DNA from: Clostridium sp. C8-1-8
Lineage (GTDB): Bacteria > Bacillota > Clostridia > Clostridiales > Clostridiaceae
Reading direction: 5' to 3'
DNA length: 64,000 bases
Assembly (NCBI RefSeq): GCF_009928445.1
Contig: NZ_JAABNO010000004.1
Location: forward strand, 1 to 64,000
Every line of letters begins with the position of its first letter. Position 1 is the first letter of the stretch. The notes beneath the pieces were generated by a model, which made no database searches, had not been told where the DNA came from, and saw only the letters and a program-made list of their open reading frames with translations. The translations under genes and the position numbers were made by a program. Positions 46,340 to 55,499 of the stretch are shown here, piece by piece.

Positions 46340-46580
46340 ATTTGTAAAGAAGCGTTAGTAGAAGGCTTAAAAGAAGGTCATCTTACTGATTTTTTGCTAT
46401 ATTCTTATGGCTATAGTAAAAAAAGTATAAAATTTAATCATGAAAAGAATAAAAGTGGTAAAACATATAATAGGGATTTATGTGAAGTTTATAAAAGAAT
46501 CTGGGAAAGCTGAAGAAGTAAAAATTATTAAATTAAAACTTGTATTTATTAATGGAATTAATTACTATGGAGTAAAGTAG
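46340..46580 (+). pseudogene. Frameshifted remnant of a protein-coding gene
   Basis: From about 46340 an open frame without any start codon reads KEALVEGLKEGHLTDFLLYS through to a TGA at 46511. One base earlier the frame continues as GKAEEVKIIKLKLVFINGIN and ends with TAG at 46578. The codon pattern looks coding. The lack of a start plus the frameshift indicate decay. The parent family was not recognised. Confidence 0.4.
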
Positions 46581-46602
46581 AAATTTGAAAGGAGAGCTTT
46601 AG

Positions 46603-49530
46603 ATGACATTAAAAATAAATGAAGTGCTACATGGTTTTAAGCTTAAAGACGCAAAGGAGTTAAAGGAGATAAGCTCAAAGGCATATGTTTTTGAACATGA
46701 AAAAAGTGGAGCTAAGCTTATTAAGATAGAAAATGATGATGATAACAAAGTATTTTCTATTGGATTTAGAACTCCTCCAGAAGATAGCACAGGACTTACA
46801 CATATATTAGAACATTCAGTTTTATGTGGGTCAAGGAAGTTTAATACAAAAGAACCTTTTGTAGAGCTTTTAAAAGGATCGCTAAATACCTTTTTAAATG
46901 CAATGACTTATCCAGACAAGACAATTTATCCAGTAGCATCAAGAAATGAAAAAGATTATTTTAATCTTATGGATGTATATATGGATGCGGTTTTATATCC
47001 TAATATATATAAGTATCCAGAAATATTTATGCAAGAAGGCTGGCATTATAATATAGAAAACTTTAAGGATGACTTAGCTTATAATGGAGTTGTTTATAAT
47101 GAAATGAAGGGAGCCTACTCTTCACCTGAATCCTTACTTTATAGAATGGTAAATAAAACTGTTTTGCCTGATACTCCATATAAAGAATCATCAGGAGGAG
47201 ATCCAGAATTTATTCCGGATTTAAGCTATGAGCAATTCTTAAACTTTCACAAGAAATACTATCATCCATCAAATAGCTATATATTAGTTTATGGTGATGG
47301 AGACTTGGATAAAGAATTAGGCTTCTTAGATCAAAACTATTTAAAGGACTTTGATAGGGTAGAGGTTGATTCGGATATTCCAACTCAAAAGGCTTTTGAA
47401 AAGTTAAGCGAAAATGAGTTTGAGTATGGAGTGTCAGAAGAAGACAGTTTAGAAGACAAAACTTACTTAAATCTAAATTTTGTTATAGGAAATGCAGAGG
47501 AAGGAGAATTAGCTTTAGCCTTTGAGATATTGGCTCATATGCTTTTGAAAACACCTGCAGCTCCTTTAAAGAAAGCTTTACTGGATAATGGAATAGGTAA
47601 GGCTATTTCAGGGGAATACAGTGGTTCTATAAAGCAACCTGTATTTTCTATCATAGCTAAGAACTGCAATGAAGGGGATAAAGAAAAGTTTAAGAATATA
47701 GTGTTCTCGACTCTGGAACAGCTGTGCAATAACGGTATTGATAAAGAAACAATAGAGGCATCAATTAATAGAATAGAGTTTGAGTTAAGAGAAGGAGAAT
47801 ACGATGGGTATCCTAAAGGTCTTATCCATTACACTAGAATAATGGATAGCTGGTTATATGGAGGAGATCCTTTTGTACACCTACAGTACGATAACTATTT
47901 AGAAAATATTAAGGTTGCTTTAAAGGAAGACTACTTTGAGAAGCTTATAAGAAAGTATATCTTAGAAAATAAGCATAGCTCATTCATCATGCTAAAACCT
48001 AAGAAAAATCTTAACGAAGAAAAGCAAAAAGCTTTAAAAGACAAATTGACTGACATTAAGAAATCCTTCAGTGAAGAACAAATTAATGAGTTAATAAATA
48101 AATGTAAGAATTTAAAAGAAAGACAAAATGCTCCAGATACTGAAGAAGCTTTAGCTTCTATTCCTATGCTGTCTATAGATGACATTGATAGGAAAGCTGA
48201 AATACTTCCACTAGAGGAAAGAAATATAAATGGAGTTAAGGTGTTATATCATAAGCTATTTACTAATAAGATTGCTTATCTAAATCTGTATTTTAATAGT
48301 GACGCACTTAATTCTGATGATGTTGTTTATGTAAGATTTTTAGCGGACATTCTAGGTAAGCTAGATACTGAAAATTATGACTACGGAACTTTATCAAATA
48401 AGATAAATATAAACACTGGTGGAATTGCATATAGTCCAGTAAGCTATTCAATAAATGGAGATCCAGATAACTTCAACCCTTATTTACTAATAAATCTTAA
48501 AACACTTCTTAATAAGCTTGAAGACGGAGTAGAGTTGTTAGGTGAAATAATAAAAAATACTGTATATGACAAGGAAGATAGACTTCTACAGTTAATAAAA
48601 GAGATTAGGTCAAGAATTGAAGGAAGACTTATAGACAATGGACATAGATTGGCTCTAAGAAAGATTTTATCTTATTGTACTGAAAAAGGTAAGTATGACG
48701 AGATAACCTTAGGACTTAGTTATTATGAGTTTTTATGTAAGCTTGAAGACAGCTTTAGCACAGAAAAGAAAGATATTATTTCTAAGTTAAAAGAAGTTTC
48801 TAAGGCTTTGTTTAACAAGAATAATCTAATTATAAGTTATTCTTCTGAAGAAGAGGACTATAAGACTCTAGAACATGTTACACCAAAACTTGTAAGCTAT
48901 TTAGAAGAAAGCGATATAGATGCTAGAGTATTTAGCTTTGGAGAAATCGTAACTAATGAAGGTCTTTTAACTCAAGGAAATGTGCAATATGTTGCTAAGG
49001 GTGGAAACTACATTAAGAAAGGTTTCAGTTATAATGGAGCTTTAAATGTTTTAGAAACTATTTCTGGCTTTGATTATTTGTGGAATAATGTAAGAGTTAA
49101 AGGTGGAGCGTACGGTGTATTTGCAAACTTCAGAAGAGATGGTGGGGCATATATTGTGTCTTATAGAGATCCAAATCTTAAAGAAACTATAAAAATTTAT
49201 GATGATATGAAGGATTATCTAAATAACTTTACTAGTAACGAAAGGGAAATGACAAAATATATCATAGGAACTATAAGGAAGTTGGATTATCCTCTTACCA
49301 CTGCATCAAAATCAGAGGTTGCTGTAGCAAACTATCTTAGCAATATAACAGCAGAAGATATCCAAAGAGAAAGAGATGAAGTTCTTAAGGCTGATGAAAA
49401 GGTAATAAGAAGCTTCGCACCTTTAGTTCAGTGTGTAATGGAGCAAGATTTAATTTGTGTAGTAGGAAATGAAAATAAGATAAAAGAAAATAAAGAACTA
49501 TTTAATACATTAGAAAAAGTAATTAAATAA
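46603..49530 (+). CDS. M16C-family zinc metallopeptidase (presequence-protease type)
   Basis: A 975-residue single-chain two-half peptidase of the PreP/falcilysin group. The inverted zinc motif is H67-x-x-E70-H71 (THILEHSVLCGS), with the distal glutamate in the following EMKGAYSSPES region. Four roughly 240-residue repeats of the M16 fold are expected. It probably degrades oligopeptides in the cytoplasm, as no signal peptide is present. GAAAGGAG precedes the ATG. It is monocistronic with its own terminator. Confidence 0.92.
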   Translation: MTLKINEVLHGFKLKDAKELKEISSKAYVFEHEKSGAKLIKIENDDDNKVFSIGFRTPPEDSTGLTHILEHSVLCGSRKFNTKEPFVELLKGSLNTFLNAMTYPDKTIYPVASRNEKDYFNLMDVYMDAVLYPNIYKYPEIFMQEGWHYNIENFKDDLAYNGVVYNEMKGAYSSPESLLYRMVNKTVLPDTPYKESSGGDPEFIPDLSYEQFLNFHKKYYHPSNSYILVYGDGDLDKELGFLDQNYLKDFDRVEVDSDIPTQKAFEKLSENEFEYGVSEEDSLEDKTYLNLNFVIGNAEEGELALAFEILAHMLLKTPAAPLKKALLDNGIGKAISGEYSGSIKQPVFSIIAKNCNEGDKEKFKNIVFSTLEQLCNNGIDKETIEASINRIEFELREGEYDGYPKGLIHYTRIMDSWLYGGDPFVHLQYDNYLENIKVALKEDYFEKLIRKYILENKHSSFIMLKPKKNLNEEKQKALKDKLTDIKKSFSEEQINELINKCKNLKERQNAPDTEEALASIPMLSIDDIDRKAEILPLEERNINGVKVLYHKLFTNKIAYLNLYFNSDALNSDDVVYVRFLADILGKLDTENYDYGTLSNKININTGGIAYSPVSYSINGDPDNFNPYLLINLKTLLNKLEDGVELLGEIIKNTVYDKEDRLLQLIKEIRSRIEGRLIDNGHRLALRKILSYCTEKGKYDEITLGLSYYEFLCKLEDSFSTEKKDIISKLKEVSKALFNKNNLIISYSSEEEDYKTLEHVTPKLVSYLEESDIDARVFSFGEIVTNEGLLTQGNVQYVAKGGNYIKKGFSYNGALNVLETISGFDYLWNNVRVKGGAYGVFANFRRDGGAYIVSYRDPNLKETIKIYDDMKDYLNNFTSNEREMTKYIIGTIRKLDYPLTTASKSEVAVANYLSNITAEDIQRERDEVLKADEKVIRSFAPLVQCVMEQDLICVVGNENKIKENKELFNTLEKVIK

Positions 49531-49536
49531 TTATTA

Positions 49537-49567
49537 AAGATACTGAAGTATTTCAGTATCTTTTTTT
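49537..49567 (+). terminator. Rho-independent terminator
   Basis: AAAGATACTGAA / TTTCAGTATCTTT around GTA, followed by a T-run. Confidence 0.92.
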
Positions 49568-49629
49568 AGTGTGTACACTAGACATTCAGAAAAAAGTAGC
49601 TACAAAAATCTTATTATTTAGGCTCTGTT

Positions 49630-49856
49630 AAAGTACTGTGTTCAAATTAAGTGGTCAGTCATCCGATGCTTAGATGAGCTTGCGCAAAGAATTAATATGA
49701 TTTTCTCATATTCCATGGCTAAAACTGTAAACTCACTACGTTCGAACACACAGTTTATTAACGCCATTCCATCTGAAAAAATCATTTAATTCTACTAGCT
49801 CGCTCATATAGCATCTACTTCATGACCACTTAATTTTAACAATATTATTAAATATA
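49630..49856. mobile_element. MITE-like long imperfect palindrome (full copy)
   Basis: Left arm 49638-49728 and right arm about 49750-49842 are imperfect inverted copies: GTTCAAATTAAGTGGTCA on the left against the complement of TGACCACTTAATTTTAAC on the right, GATGCT against AGCATC, and TAAAACTGT against ACAGTTTA near the centre. No coding capacity. The right arm also occurs alone at 29836-29940 and at 1-53, and a diverged left arm at 40891-40946. This looks like a non-autonomous inverted-repeat element; no transposase is in the window. The target-site duplication was not established. Confidence 0.65.
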
Positions 49857-50055
49857 ACTATTATTTAAAAGAGATAATAAACAACTTAAATTCAATTTAT
49901 AGGAACTTGATACTATAATTATAAGAATTGTATAGTTGTTGATATTTTACATTATTAGTTATAAAATAATTAGTATGAATTTAAATAGCGAATAATGTTA
50001 TTATTTAAGATTATTTCTGTATATTACCTATCAATTTTAGATTAGGAGTGATTGT

Positions 50056-51615
50056 GTGTTTGGTAATAAGACTTATCTAGATTACGTAAGATATATTTGG
50101 CCAAAGGGAGTGGAAAGAAAAAGGGATTTTAAGAAAATAAGGTATTTTCATGATTCAGTAAAAAAAGAAGAAGAATTCTATATAGATGATCAGACCTGGA
50201 ATGATCTGGACATGGACAAGATATATAGTAATATGGACAGAACCCTTACTTCCCCAGGAGAAGATGTATTTTATCACATGCTTAGAAAACCAGTAAGTGA
50301 TATAGAAGAATTGAAAAATAGAGATAAAATAATTGATTTTTTTAGAGAGAATAAACAGGCAAGAGAAGAAATTCAACTTCAATTATATAAGCTAGGAAGA
50401 AAGAAAAATAATTATACAGTAAATATGCTTAAAGATGGACTGGTAGAAGATAATTCTAAAAGATGGATGTATAACATGTTAGGATTAGTTTTTCCATTAT
50501 TAGCAGTGGTTACAGCTTTGTTTATGGGACCAGGATACTTTGCATTGCTTGTGCCAATATTTATTATCAATTCTTTTATCCATTCTCGAGAGAGAAATAA
50601 TATGAATGTTGATAGTATTTTATATTTAGGATCTGTTATTAAGGCTGCTAAAAGGATAAGTGGTAGCGATTACGAAGAGATAAGTAATTACACTTCAAAG
50701 CTAAAGACTTTATATGGACAGATACACTATATAGCCAAAAATTCTGTATCCTTTGGTAGAGCAGAAGGAAATGATGGCTTATTAGATACTATATATATAA
50801 TGTTTTTAGCCCAGGAAAGAGTATATCTTAAGATGTCTCATAAAATAAATGAAAAGACATCTGAACTTCTGGATATTTATGAGCTAATAGGTGAGATTGA
50901 TAGCTTAATAGGTTTTGCTGCTTACAGAGAATCCATAAAGCAATTTTCAAAACCTAATTTTATTCAGGGAGATGCGTATTTAAACATTGAAAAGGGAGTG
51001 CATCCATTAATAGATGAGCCAGTTCCTAATTCTATCTTATTGTCTAGAAAAGGAATAATTCTTACAGGAACTAATATGTCTGGAAAGTCTACCTTCTTGA
51101 GAATGGTTGGAATAAATGTTTTACTTGCTCAAAGTTTTTATACATGCTTATGTGACAAGTATGAAGCTTGTTATATGAAGCTTATGTCTTCTATAAGTCC
51201 ATCTGATGATGTAACCAGTGGAAAAAGCTTTTACTTAGGTGAAGCAGAAGCTATGTTAAGATTAATTAATAATGCTAAAGATGGAAAACCAATGCTTTGT
51301 TTGATCGATGAGATTTTCAGAGGAACTAATCCTATAGAAAGAATTGCGGCTTCAGCAGAAATTCTTAAGTATGTCATAAAATTCAATACCCTTGTAATAG
51401 CAGCAACTCATGACCATGAAATTGCAAGACTTGTTGGACAAGATTATCGATGCTATTACTTTAGCGAGGAAGTTAATGAAGCTGAAGGATTAACTTTTGA
51501 CTATAAGATAAAGGAAGGAATTTCGCCTACAAGAAACGCTATAAAGCTTTTAAAGTTTCTAGGTTATCCTAAGGATATAATAGAAGGGGCTCTAAGTAAT
51601 ATAGGCGATAATTAA
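50056..51615 (+). CDS. Membrane MutS-like ATPase
   Basis: A 519-residue protein with two hydrophobic segments at about 138-180 (MLGLVFPLLAVVTALFMG...) in its first half and a MutS core/ATPase in its second half. The ATPase shows Walker A GTNMSGKST (338-346), the STXXS-like region, Walker B CLIDEIFRGTNP and a histidine switch AATHDHEI. The MutS DNA-mismatch-reading domain is absent, so it is not a repair MutS; such membrane MutS relatives are widespread and uncharacterised. The GTG start is set by TTAGGAGTGATT. It is followed after 14 bases by a diguanylate cyclase, suggesting co-expression. Confidence 0.85.
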   Translation: MFGNKTYLDYVRYIWPKGVERKRDFKKIRYFHDSVKKEEEFYIDDQTWNDLDMDKIYSNMDRTLTSPGEDVFYHMLRKPVSDIEELKNRDKIIDFFRENKQAREEIQLQLYKLGRKKNNYTVNMLKDGLVEDNSKRWMYNMLGLVFPLLAVVTALFMGPGYFALLVPIFIINSFIHSRERNNMNVDSILYLGSVIKAAKRISGSDYEEISNYTSKLKTLYGQIHYIAKNSVSFGRAEGNDGLLDTIYIMFLAQERVYLKMSHKINEKTSELLDIYELIGEIDSLIGFAAYRESIKQFSKPNFIQGDAYLNIEKGVHPLIDEPVPNSILLSRKGIILTGTNMSGKSTFLRMVGINVLLAQSFYTCLCDKYEACYMKLMSSISPSDDVTSGKSFYLGEAEAMLRLINNAKDGKPMLCLIDEIFRGTNPIERIAASAEILKYVIKFNTLVIAATHDHEIARLVGQDYRCYYFSEEVNEAEGLTFDYKIKEGISPTRNAIKLLKFLGYPKDIIEGALSNIGDN

Positions 51616-51629
51616 GCTGTGGAGGGTTA

Positions 51630-52844
51630 ATGTTGAAAGAAATTAGTGAGAGCTTGTTTTCAGCAACTGATGATAACTATGATGAAGAATTAATAAAATT
51701 ACGAAATAGATATAATTATAAGAAAAGTTATTTTGCCTTAAGGATTTTGGTACTATTAAGTCTAATACTTGCACTGTTTGGCTTTATATATTTTGCAGTA
51801 TACAAAATTGATATACCTGAATATAGTCCTATACACTATAGAATGAATTATCTTGTTCTATTTTCTATATCTGTAACTTCTATTATAATATTAAATGTTA
51901 TAAAGAAGAAAAAAAGGTTCATAGAAAAGTATTTTTCGCTTATACAGATGAGTATTATTTTTATAGTTATATTATGGTCATTATGGTATATGAAAAGTTC
52001 AAATTCTTACTATATGGTTAATTCTATGGTGTACAATCAAGTGATACTATGTATTTCTATAGTATTCTATCTTTCTACTACGCAGATAATATTCACTTAT
52101 GCTTTTGCATATGCTTCGTTCATTGGAGCTCTAAATGGTATGAGCATTTATGGAAGACAAGATATGGTGATAATTAATACAACTATAACTTGCATAGTTT
52201 CTATACTTATATCTATAAGAAATTATGGCAGAATGATAGATAATTACAATAAAGAAAATAGCATTAGAAATAAAAACTTGAGTTTAATGAAGATAAATAA
52301 TTCTCTACATTTTGCTAACAAGAAATTAAAAGAGATGAGCGATAAAGATTTTTTAACCAATATAGCCAATAAAAGAAAACTTGATAGAATGACATATATG
52401 TATTGGAATAGCTTAAAGAAGTTGTCTGGAAGCTTATCTATCATGATAGCTGATATAGACTTTTTTAAACAATATAATGATTATTACGGACATGTCAAGG
52501 GAGATAGTTGTTTAGTTAGGATTGCCACTGCTATTAATGAAGTTGCTGAAAAGAACTTAGGTGTAGTAGGTAGATATGGTGGAGAAGAATTCTTTGTCAT
52601 ACTTCCTAATAGAAGTTTTGATGAAGCTTTAGTAATAGGTGAGGAAATAAGGAAAAAGGTAGAGGAAGAAAGTATACCTAATAAAGCCCTTGGAGAAGAT
52701 AAATTTGTTACAATAAGTGCAGGGGTAGCAACTATTGTTCCTACTGACGACTTTAATCTAGATTTTTTTATAAATATATGTGATAATAAACTTTATGAGG
52801 CTAAGAAAAATGGTAGAAATAGAATAGAAAGTATTTACCTATGA
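51630..52844 (+). CDS. Membrane diguanylate cyclase (GGDEF)
   Basis: A 404-residue protein. Residues about 30-205 hold six hydrophobic segments forming a membrane sensor, followed by a short coiled segment and a GGDEF domain (about 240-404). The active site is GGEEF at 317-321, intact, with DIDFFKQYND upstream. The RxxD inhibitory site is not evident five residues before it, so product feedback may be absent. It should make cyclic di-GMP. GGAGGG precedes the ATG; the MutS-like gene is 14 bases upstream and the next ORF 19 bases downstream. Confidence 0.92.
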   Translation: MLKEISESLFSATDDNYDEELIKLRNRYNYKKSYFALRILVLLSLILALFGFIYFAVYKIDIPEYSPIHYRMNYLVLFSISVTSIIILNVIKKKKRFIEKYFSLIQMSIIFIVILWSLWYMKSSNSYYMVNSMVYNQVILCISIVFYLSTTQIIFTYAFAYASFIGALNGMSIYGRQDMVIINTTITCIVSILISIRNYGRMIDNYNKENSIRNKNLSLMKINNSLHFANKKLKEMSDKDFLTNIANKRKLDRMTYMYWNSLKKLSGSLSIMIADIDFFKQYNDYYGHVKGDSCLVRIATAINEVAEKNLGVVGRYGGEEFFVILPNRSFDEALVIGEEIRKKVEEESIPNKALGEDKFVTISAGVATIVPTDDFNLDFFINICDNKLYEAKKNGRNRIESIYL

Positions 52845-52863
52845 TAAGGATGTGTGATGCAAG

Positions 52864-53205
52864 ATGAAACCGTTATTTGTAATACAAGATGAAATGTTTT
52901 ATAAGGAAGATTTTTTAGACGATATAACTGAGTACGATGATATAATCCCTATAATTCAAGAAAGAGCTGCACTAATAAAACTAGATACTATTGAATGTAC
53001 AGATTTAAACGATTGCTGTGAAAAAACAAAAAGTAATCTTTATGGAGATATTGTTGGTTATATTGATGAAGAAGAAAACTTTATATTTCAAGAAGAAATA
53101 GAAGAGTATAGAAAGCAATATGGAGAAAAATTTCTTAACTTATATGTAATAAGAATATATAAATGTTTAAACTGTAAAAAGTGGATTATAGACATAATGG
53201 AGTAA
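52864..53205 (+). CDS. 113-residue acidic protein of unknown function
   Basis: Starts 19 bases after the diguanylate cyclase and ends before a terminator, so it is likely the third gene of that operon. The protein is acidic (many D/E), has a CC pair in the middle (NDCCEKT) and a C-terminal CLNCKKW that could bind zinc. No family was recognised. The ribosome site is weak (GGATGTGATG), consistent with translational coupling. Confidence 0.7.
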   Translation: MKPLFVIQDEMFYKEDFLDDITEYDDIIPIIQERAALIKLDTIECTDLNDCCEKTKSNLYGDIVGYIDEEENFIFQEEIEEYRKQYGEKFLNLYVIRIYKCLNCKKWIIDIME

Positions 53206-53234
53206 GTTGAAAATTAAATATGTACATAAATTAA

Positions 53235-53298
53235 GAGCTATTTTGATTGTAGGCAAGGTATTAAATTAATACAACTATGCAATCAAGATAGCTTTTTT
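53235..53298 (+). terminator. Terminator of the MutS-like/GGDEF operon
   Basis: AGCTATTTTGATTG pairs with CAATCAAGATAGCT around a long loop, which can itself form TATTAAATTAATA. A T-run follows. Confidence 0.8.
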
Positions 53299-53440
53299 GC
53301 ATATCTGCCATTCCGAATGTATACGAGAAAAATATGGCAGGCGGCATGACTTTTATTGATTCTCCTTTAGATACTGTTAGGTAGACTGGGCATATTTATC
53401 CACAGCTCTAGCTAGAATATAATTTCCTAAATAATAAAAT

Positions 53441-53466
53441 AGGTTATGCTATAAAAAGCATAACCT
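53441..53466. other. Perfect hairpin in the 443-bp gap
   Basis: AGGTTATGCT / AGCATAACCT around ATAAAA, with no T-run directly after. The surrounding gap (53299-53648) holds no ORF I can support. It could be an operator or remnant terminator. Confidence 0.45.
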
Positions 53467-53648
53467 GAGAAATAGAGTTTTTGGCTGGCAAAAAAATTGC
53501 CTCTGTTAAAGGAGAATTTCTTTGTTTATATTTTATGATAATGGGAGAATATTAAGATAATGTTATTGTAGAATTAAGTCTATGTTAACTTTATAAAAAT
53601 GTTTTAGCTTCTTAATAAAATGTCAATAAATTAAATGAGGTGATATTT

Positions 53649-54179
53649 ATGGATATTATTAGAGATTTTAAGTTTATGATTAGTTTTTTCATATTATGCA
53701 TAATAGTAAATAAAATACTAGGAATTTTGGCTGTAATCATTTCTAAAGAGGGGACCGATATAAGGCAGGTCTATAGACTGTTTTGCAGCAGTGATCTTAA
53801 GCTTATGAAAAATGAAGAATTATTAGAATATATTTGTAGTACATTAGAGGATTTAGGATATAAAAATCCTGTAATAGCAGAAAATCTTGAAGAAGTTTTA
53901 TGCTACAAGGATAATTCACCTACGGTAGTATATCTACTAAAGCCTGTAGATGATTTAGTAGACTTAGATATACTCTATTCGATAATAGGAAAAATGAAAT
54001 CTAAAAAGCTTAAGAAAGGTATCTTGATAACTAAAGGGGGATATATACCTCAATGCTATAAGGAGATTAAAGATATTAGAAACTCAGGTATAGATATTAG
54101 GATAATAGATGGCAAGGAGCTGGTTAAGCTTATAAGAAAGAACATAGAGAAAGAGATGATCTCAGAAGGAGCTGTTTAG
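53649..54179 (+). CDS. Membrane-anchored Mrr-like (degenerate nuclease fold) protein A
   Basis: A 176-residue protein. Residues about 8-32 are one hydrophobic anchor (FMISFFILCIIVNKILGIL). From about 55 it follows the Mrr-type restriction endonuclease-like pattern: helix NEELLEYICSTLEDLGY, core strands, then KKGILITKGGYIPQCYKEI and a final IDIRIIDGKELVKLI. The [QE]xK catalytic strand reads VVYLLKP, so the acidic/amide residue is lost and activity is doubtful. ATG 53649 is chosen over GTG 53640, with GAGGTGA 6 bases upstream. One base separates it from a second protein of the same design. Function unknown. Confidence 0.65.
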   Translation: MDIIRDFKFMISFFILCIIVNKILGILAVIISKEGTDIRQVYRLFCSSDLKLMKNEELLEYICSTLEDLGYKNPVIAENLEEVLCYKDNSPTVVYLLKPVDDLVDLDILYSIIGKMKSKKLKKGILITKGGYIPQCYKEIKDIRNSGIDIRIIDGKELVKLIRKNIEKEMISEGAV

Positions 54180-54180
54180 A

Positions 54181-54666
54181 ATGTTTACTATAACTGGTAT
54201 AATAGTAATATTGTCCATGTACCAACTATTCAGGATTGGTAGAACTCTGATAAGAATAGTTAATATAATAAAAAAAGATTTTAAGATAAATACCTTAGGT
54301 GAAGAATTAGATAGACTTAGCTCTGAAGAATTCATAGATTGGTGTATTGAATACTTAAAGAATAAAAATTATGTTTTTATAAATAAGTTTGATACAAATA
54401 CGTTACTATGTAAGCATACAGGTGAAAAAGTTTATGTAAGCTGCTTTAAATCAGATGAGTTTAACAAGATAAATATGTATAAGCTCATAGGAATCAAAGC
54501 ATCTAAAAAAATTGATAAAATTGTTGTTTTAGCTAACATAGATGAAGCAAAGCTAGATGATGGAATATTAAAAGAATTTAACTCATTAGGAATAGAATTC
54601 ATCTCTGGGGCAGAATTCAGTGTAAGTTATGAGGAGTATGTGAAAATGAATAGCTTATCTGGCTAG
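54181..54666 (+). CDS. Membrane-anchored Mrr-like (degenerate nuclease fold) protein B
   Basis: A 161-residue protein with a hydrophobic start (ITGIIVILSMYQLFRIG) and an Mrr-like cytoplasmic part: LSSEEFIDWCIEYLKNKNY, strand EKVYVSCFKSDE in place of the QCK motif, IDKIVVLANIDEAKL and LGIEFISGAEF. The catalytic set again looks incomplete. Its order of secondary elements mirrors protein A, suggesting an ancient duplication and possibly a heterodimer. It starts 1 base after the protein A stop, and the two-component genes begin about 140 bases downstream. Confidence 0.6.
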   Translation: MFTITGIIVILSMYQLFRIGRTLIRIVNIIKKDFKINTLGEELDRLSSEEFIDWCIEYLKNKNYVFINKFDTNTLLCKHTGEKVYVSCFKSDEFNKINMYKLIGIKASKKIDKIVVLANIDEAKLDDGILKEFNSLGIEFISGAEFSVSYEEYVKMNSLSG

Positions 54667-54667
54667 A

Positions 54668-54683
54668 GATGTACCACTTCAAT
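54668..54683. repeat. Short dispersed motif C, copy
   Basis: GATGTACCACTTCAAT, identical to 42649-42664. It lies 1 base after the stop codon of Mrr-like protein B. Confidence 0.6.
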
Positions 54684-54807
54684 ACCTAGACTCAAAAGCA
54701 AGCTTTCTACATAAAATCTTTATATAAAAATATTAATATGATTATATAAGTTATCTAATATAAAGATATACTTAATGAAATAGACTAAAGTTACGGGGGG
54801 GAACAAT

Positions 54808-55494
54808 GTGGATACTGTGCTTGTTATAGAGGACGAAAAAACTGTAAGAGAGGTAACAAAGGCGTACCTAGAAAAAGAAGGGTATAAGGTGCTTTGTGCT
54901 GAATATGGGCTAGATGGTCTTTCGATGTTTATTAAAGAAAAGGTAGATCTTGTTATCTTAGATCTAATGCTACCAGATATTCAAGGAGAAGAGATCTGTC
55001 AAAGGCTTAGAAAGATATCAGATGTGTATATATTTATGCTGACTGCAAAAGGTGCTTTGGATGAGAAAGTACATGGCTTAAATATAGGGGCAGATGAATA
55101 CTTAGTTAAGCCTTTTAGTCCGAGAGAGCTAGTGGCTAGAGTTAATTCCCTATTTAGGAGAATTTCACACAAAGATGACACTGATTCTATATTGGCTTTT
55201 AATGATAAAAGTTTAATAATTAATACTGAAACTAGAGAAGTATTGGTGGATGGAAAATATGTAGGCTTAACTCCAAATGAGTTTGATATACTTTATGTTA
55301 TGGCAAAAAATAAAAGTAAGGTTTTTAGCAGGGAAGCATTGATTGAAAGTGTTTTTGGAATGGATTTTGAAGGTTATGATAGAACAATTGATGTTCATAT
55401 AAAGAATTTAAGAAAAAAAATAGAGAGAGATACCAGGAATCCACGATATATAATAACAGTAGTAAAATTAGGTTATAGATTTAGCGGAGAGTAA
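54808..55494 (+). CDS. OmpR/PhoB-family response regulator
   Basis: A 228-residue regulator: receiver domain with D52 (ILDLMLPDIQG), T and K of the switch in LTAKGA and LVKPFSPREL, then a winged-helix domain at about 128-228 (GLTPNEFDILYVMAKNKSKVFSREALI, DRTIDVHIKNLRKKIE). The start is GTG 54808, read from the G-rich ribosome site GGGGGGGA; the ATG two bases earlier is out of frame and stops quickly. The kinase gene follows 5 bases after the stop. Confidence 0.93.
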   Translation: MDTVLVIEDEKTVREVTKAYLEKEGYKVLCAEYGLDGLSMFIKEKVDLVILDLMLPDIQGEEICQRLRKISDVYIFMLTAKGALDEKVHGLNIGADEYLVKPFSPRELVARVNSLFRRISHKDDTDSILAFNDKSLIINTETREVLVDGKYVGLTPNEFDILYVMAKNKSKVFSREALIESVFGMDFEGYDRTIDVHIKNLRKKIERDTRNPRYIITVVKLGYRFSGE

Positions 55495-55499
55495 AAACT

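Noticed and set aside
54794..54802. G7 run before the OmpR regulator as a phase-variable tract
   Set aside because: It is placed as the ribosome binding site 5-6 bases before the GTG start, so a simple function explains it.
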